Positions 6,001 to 6,593 of a stretch of 6,593 nucleotides of DNA are shown here, piece by piece; the stretch's first letter is position 1, and every line of letters begins with the position of its first letter. The position numbers were made by a program, and so were the translations under genes. This DNA is from JABSOG01 sp041583135 (lineage in GTDB: Bacteria; Pseudomonadota; Gammaproteobacteria; Enterobacterales; Alteromonadaceae): the NCBI GenBank assembly GCA_041583135.1, contig JBFHGJ010000175.1, positions 1-6,593 on the forward strand, given 5' to 3'. The notes beneath the pieces were generated by a model. The model searched no databases. It saw only the letters and a program-made list of their open reading frames with translations, and was not told where the DNA came from.

Positions 6001-6593
6001 AACCATCCACATAGGCTTTACTGATGCTGTAAGTCTCACTGCCCAGCTTGCGCCCTTCTGCATCAAAGGCATCGTCCACCACACGATACAAAGTGGTCTG
6101 CGCGCCTTGGTCAAACCCATTGGCCTGCCATTGCTCGCTGCTACCCAAGGCATAGAAACTGTGACTGCCGGTGGTGGCATGCTCCGTTAAATCCAACACC
6201 TGGGTCAGGCCATTGTGCCTGAGACTGACGCTCAAACTCAGGTTCAAATCACTCAGGTCACCTTGTTTGTAATTGCTCGATATGGTCGTACTCACAAGAC
6301 CCGTTTGCAGATCTGCCTCATAGCTGACCGTTATCTCGTGTTCAATCGGTGTGCCCGTTGAGGTGTTTTGCACAACTTTAAAGGTCAAGGTTTTAGGTGT
6401 ACTGCTTTGACCCACCACAAAATAATCCGTTTGGTCGCTATCGACGGTCATCGGGGCTATCTGCGGGTCTTGCGGGTCAACACTGGCCAGCACAAACAGC
6501 TCCAGTGTGTTGTTCACCTGATAGGTCTCAACACTGCGCACCTGATTGCCCTGATGGTCATAGGCGAAGGCGACCTTGTCCATGGTGCCATCA
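1..6593 (-). CDS. Giant YD-repeat / Ig-like / RTX protein, internal fragment, open at both ends
   Basis: Reading the reverse complement with codons at 6592-6590 down to 4-2 gives 2197 codons without a stop; base 1 begins the next codon. Order of parts: beta-rich N-terminal stretch, RHS/YD repeats, four Ig/cadherin-like domains, five RTX-plus-tail modules, Q/K-rich linker, He_PIG-like domain, sixth RTX block. I saw no Cys codon and the RTX half is strongly Asp-rich, both usual for calcium-binding proteins exported by type I secretion. The true start (right of 6593) and the C-terminus with any secretion signal (left of 1) are outside, so no ribosome binding site or terminator can be assigned. 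The likely role is a large extracellular adhesin or toxin-like surface protein; the exact function is unknown. The frame is certain; the secretion route is inference from the RTX family. Confidence 0.97.
2..358 (-). repeat. RTX block 6, continuing past the left edge (residues 2079-2197)
   Basis: About nine to ten nonapeptides after TGTSSSDVYIVDGGEN: VYDGGAGHD, WIDGGADRD, RLHGGLGND, QIFGGSGND, ELYGDAGMD, KLYGEEGDD, SLAGGDGND, LLTGGVGND, TLLGGEGND. Then comes IYYYSLGDGNDIIDDSAG, a terminal RTX strand of the kind that often precedes a further capping region and the type I secretion signal. The block is intact to the window edge, so the C-terminus lies to the left of base 1. Confidence 0.96.
359..631 (-). 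other. He_PIG / cadherin-like domain 5 (residues 1988-2078)
   Basis: A clear putative-Ig (CADG) domain: APVSNGL, YLGETVYWDVKPYFSDPDGD, SLTFGASGFPPGLSFSIDG, IVSGTPSPG, then KIWVYDSAGN and HPLTLFIAE. The PYFSDPDGDxLxF calcium-binding element, the LPxGL-like turn (FPPGLSF) and the I-x-G-T-P turn are textbook for this family. It sits between the basic linker and the last RTX block, separate from the central Ig group, so the protein alternates adhesion-type and RTX units. Confidence 0.9.
632..841 (-). other. Gln/Ser/Thr-rich linker with a basic patch (residues 1918-1987)
   Basis: A low-complexity stretch with no RTX or Ig pattern. It starts Gln-rich (SQPQTQAQTQS), passes through a short hydrophobic piece (FALLASEPLL) and becomes Ser/Thr/Asn-rich. 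It then has 18 residues with seven Lys/Arg and one Asp (residues 1954-1971, bases 680-733), and ends MMSLAGGGN. The DNA under the basic patch looks AT-richer than its surroundings. It is most likely a flexible hinge between the five-module array and the last Ig plus RTX unit. A protease-sensitive site or anionic-surface contact is possible but not shown. Confidence 0.75.
842..1105 (-). other. Post-RTX tail 5, HCBP_related-like, last of the tandem series (residues 1830-1917)
   Basis: Reads VFIYRQGYKADNVFGGAD, DTVRFADLTSSQVTFEI, NGNGHFLAKSV, YVLVRSWDSATDGIESF, AFTDATIAMADAIAMAQ. It keeps the tail pattern, but NW has become SW, DRIE has become DGIE, and the end is an Ala/Met/Gln-rich helix rather than the LLQ ending. 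The change at its C-terminal end coincides with the start of the low-complexity linker. Confidence 0.82.
1106..1345 (-). repeat. RTX block 5, long and interrupted (residues 1750-1829)
   Basis: Nonapeptides: TLYGYGGND, VISGGSGND, VLVGGEGND, TLFGGDGKD, SVVGGSGND, TLDGG. There is then a break of about ten residues (YDSVRGWAAA) before DELNGGDGAD resumes the pattern. The turn Asp is kept in all regular units. The leading piece HNTLTGTSGGD is a degenerate first repeat. It follows tail 4 by a short linker (PIAAGQSGNEW). Confidence 0.94.
1382..1642 (-). other. Post-RTX tail 4, HCBP_related-like (residues 1651-1737)
   Basis: Reads VFIYRQGGGQDNVYGGAGF, DTIRFADLGYSQVTLEV, NGNGHLLIKNL, FALIANWATTTDRIERLEF, ADGVTMSISDIETALQ. 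It shares its start, the FADLxxSQVT strand and the NGNGH turn with tail 5, including an identical 18-base stretch (1629-1646 against 1092-1109). This points to a relatively recent tandem duplication of the module. Confidence 0.85.
1643..1732 (-). repeat. RTX block 4, shortest (residues 1621-1650)
   Basis: Three nonapeptides after a linker (SVNDQ): IEVLAGRGGND, TLDGGAGFD, VLYGNAGDD. A fourth unit (VYGGAGFDTI) lies inside the following tail. The Asp residues of the turns are kept. This block and its tail closely resemble module 5. Confidence 0.91.
1778..2047 (-). other. Post-RTX tail 3, divergent copy (residues 1516-1605)
   Basis: Begins FVFESGG, then inserts an Asn/His-rich piece (TNANHNHD) where other copies have RQGNGQD. 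It continues VINGGVGTDTLFFADLG, MYQDNGRLYFS and EISQWQNGGLETVRFV. The N-W and D-R-I-E elements of the other copies are replaced by Q-W and G-L-E-T, and there is a Tyr-rich insert (NNYYDRV). It ends in a helix-like stretch (LYDFNALVSEMQ). It is still alignable, so it is a diverged member of the same repeat family, possibly with an altered ligand or metal site. Confidence 0.72.
2048..2158 (-). repeat. RTX block 3, short (residues 1479-1515)
   Basis: Four nonapeptide-like units: HVWLGGSGND, SHDGGQGND, HFYGRGGSD, VLNGYEGND. Repeat positions with His, Arg or Tyr replace some Gly residues, so this block is less regular than block 1 but keeps the Asp at the turn. It enters tail 3 with QFVFESGG. Confidence 0.9.
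2177..2437 (-). other. Post-RTX tail 2, HCBP_related-like, the most canonical copy (residues 1386-1472)
   Basis: Reads FVFQQGNGQDTV, GGDGNDTLELLDF, SIYLNENNHLLLR, VVVLTNWYLGGDRIEQF, RFKDGTTLTAAQVDALLQ. It carries every element seen in the five tails, including NWYxGGDRIE and the D-G-T-x-L-T helix end with LLQ, so it is the best query for family searches. It is followed by a six-residue spacer (NSGQTG) before block 3. Confidence 0.86.
2438..2545 (-). repeat. RTX block 2, short (residues 1350-1385)
   Basis: About four nonapeptides: KALYGSTVV (degenerate), VNGGSGDDK, LYGGPGNNA, LYGGAGDDL. One unit has Asn in place of the usual Asp (GGPGNN), which would weaken a calcium site. The block runs directly into the FVFQQGNGQD start of tail 2, which itself adds another nonapeptide-like unit (VFGGDGNDTL). 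Confidence 0.92.
2603..2854 (-). other. Post-RTX tail 1, HCBP_related-like (residues 1247-1330)
   Basis: First copy of a conserved tail: FVFQRGNGEDYVYG, then a DTLRMEGF strand, then VQLFINGNHNLLVQS, then VLNWFTGGDLIERIVFDD and a final LYGPQGLLD. The order (FVF, GxGxD, DTL, N-x-N-x-LL, NW, IE, F-x-D) matches what I know of the haemolysin-type calcium-binding protein-related domain that follows RTX blocks in some secreted proteins and putative bacteriocins. It probably caps the beta-roll. A short spacer (residues 1331-1349, GATPAESQTINYHL) separates it from block 2. Confidence 0.8.
2855..3115 (-). repeat. RTX block 1, about nine nonapeptides (residues 1160-1246)
   Basis: Regular haemolysin-type calcium-binding repeats at 27-bp spacing, for example DDLYGGVGD, DRLYGGDGN, DVLYGEAGD, DNLFGGAGD and DILYGGAGR. 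The first one or two units (DELHGDGNN, ILMGLEGND) are degenerate, with irregular spacing between them. In this family the GGxGxD turns bind calcium and stack into a parallel beta-roll. This is one of the two longest and most regular blocks in the window. Two neighbouring units share an identical 13-base stretch 27 bases apart (2888-2900 and 2915-2927). Confidence 0.96.
3125..3448 (-). other. Probable beta-sandwich domain 4, bridging to the RTX part (residues 1049-1156)
   Basis: A Pro/Thr-rich hinge (SEAPTTTP) leads into alternating strands (VIQLASQQQVLNLPIL, SLQLAYNDV, YSFTLTVG, HFTLRIAEQ), ending at SRVLIKD just before the first RTX nonapeptides. I see no clear family motif. It may be a diverged copy of the preceding domains or a cap for the first RTX beta-roll; caps of this sort commonly flank RTX blocks. 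Confidence 0.45.
3449..3733 (-). other. Cadherin/Ig-like domain 3 (residues 954-1048)
   Basis: A beta-rich segment that starts with SAPDTASINVGDSLDLSALL and ends with TLTYQVSDG followed by HDITVTVQNV. The ending Y-x-V-S-D-G plus I-x-V-T-V is the classical final strand pair of bacterial cadherin-like tandem repeats in adhesins. It follows domain 2 with almost no linker, which suggests a rigid rod. The family assignment is by pattern only. Confidence 0.65.
3734..4060 (-). other. Cadherin-like (CADG/He_PIG type) domain 2 (residues 845-953)
   Basis: Begins after SVVAG and has hallmarks of dystroglycan-type cadherin-like domains: an opening VGQNYHSSLDLTQWFEAF strand, a middle NAPSWLTQS that matches the PxWL core motif, and a closing LGAQYDYHVSARDSLGN strand followed by TLNLQV. 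The A-x-D-S-x-G-N element near the end is common to this class and often binds calcium in cadherin-type folds. Domain 2 is the clearest of the four central beta-sandwiches. The function is probably structural spacing or adhesion. Confidence 0.7.
4061..4324 (-). other. Ig/cadherin-like domain 1 (residues 757-844)
   Basis: After a short junction (residues 733-756, ALEWLGAEAG onward) the composition changes from YD units to a beta-sandwich pattern. The phrase SGLPSWLSVSVSDGQL is typical of CADG/He_PIG-like domains (xLPxWLxxxxxxGxL), which normally continue to a G-T-P turn; here that turn is replaced by SGQTVGAAADT. The domain closes with alternating strands (VLTVTLTH, RVVTFNLK). Such domains usually act as extracellular stalk or ligand-binding units. 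The boundaries are estimates from strand pattern and linker position. Confidence 0.6.
4397..5890 (-). repeat. RHS/YD-repeat region (residues 235-732)
   Basis: At least ten degenerate units of the YD type YxYDxxGRLxxxxxxxG are readable. Examples are YQYDNAGRL (from residue 264), YHYDLAGRL (from 285, a 21-residue step), REYDRWGNV, YEYDRQNN, VYDGFGRLI, YYDNFGRQV, QYDHKGQVI, YQYDSAGQLV, YQYDLLGRKV, YEYDLLGRLI and finally YTYDANGNRR (from 716). In known structures (Rhs toxins, TcB/TcC, teneurin) such repeats make a spiralling beta-sheet shell or barrel. About 500 residues is shorter than a full Rhs shell, but the array may begin upstream of the window. No DPxGL-like core motif or autoprotease motif follows the last unit; the chain goes directly to Ig-like domains, so a classical Rhs C-terminal toxin tip is not supported. 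Function in this protein (carbohydrate binding, shell, adhesion) is open. Confidence 0.93.
5891..6592 (-). other. N-terminal part of window: one YD-like strand, then an unrecognised beta-rich stretch (residues 1-234)
   Basis: Residues 1-8 read DGTMDKVA and lead straight into a YD-type strand (FAYDHQGNQV, residues 9-18), so YD-like sequence probably continues upstream of the window. After about residue 22 the YD pattern stops for some 200 residues. This part has alternating hydrophobic/polar runs (for example LELFVLASV, LTFKVV, LSLSVSL) suggesting beta strands. It also has one YD-like echo (FDAEGRKLGSE) before regular YD repeats resume with AYNAFGEIKG near residue 234. I do not recognise the domain. 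It could be a beta-sandwich inserted in the YD scaffold or a degenerate part of it. It is in frame with everything downstream. Confidence 0.6.

Overview
The whole window lies inside one very long reading frame on the minus strand. It is open from base 6592 down to base 2 (2197 codons) with no stop codon, and neither the start nor the stop codon of the gene is in the window. The product is the internal part of a giant, probably secreted or surface-attached, multidomain protein. I found no second gene, RNA gene, mobile element, CRISPR array or intergenic gap. Residue numbers below count from 1 at base 6592, so residue n begins at base 6592-3(n-1).

Layout in protein order (right to left on the + strand): (1) residues 1-234, one YD-like strand followed by a beta-rich stretch I do not recognise; (2) residues 235-732, an RHS/YD-repeat region with many YxYDxxGRL-type units; (3) residues 757-1156, about four predicted beta-sandwich domains of cadherin/Ig type, the first two with CADG/He_PIG-like features; (4) residues 1160-1917, five successive modules, each an RTX block (nonapeptides of GGxGxDxLx type) followed by a conserved tail of about 85-90 residues resembling the haemolysin-type calcium-binding related domain (Pfam HCBP_related family); (5) residues 1918-1987, a Gln/Ser/Thr-rich linker with a strongly basic patch; (6) residues 1988-2078, a He_PIG/cadherin-like domain; (7) residues 2079-2197, a sixth RTX block that runs off the left edge.

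The likely logic comes from known families and is inference here. RTX blocks usually stay unfolded in the low-calcium cytoplasm, pass through a type I secretion system led by a C-terminal signal, and fold on binding calcium outside. The Ig/cadherin-like domains are typical stalk or adhesion modules. YD repeats form hollow beta-shells in Rhs and Tc toxins and beta-barrels in teneurins. No Cys codon was seen in 2197 codons, which fits an RTX export substrate. The unusual point is the combination: a YD region with no recognisable RHS core motif (DPxGL type) at its end, running directly into Ig domains and then a long RTX tail.

The organism is probably a Gram-negative gammaproteobacterium, perhaps marine (Vibrio, Shewanella, Pseudoalteromonas or similar). 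This rests on the protein class and a base composition that looks near 50% GC by eye; it was not computed, and the assignment is weak.
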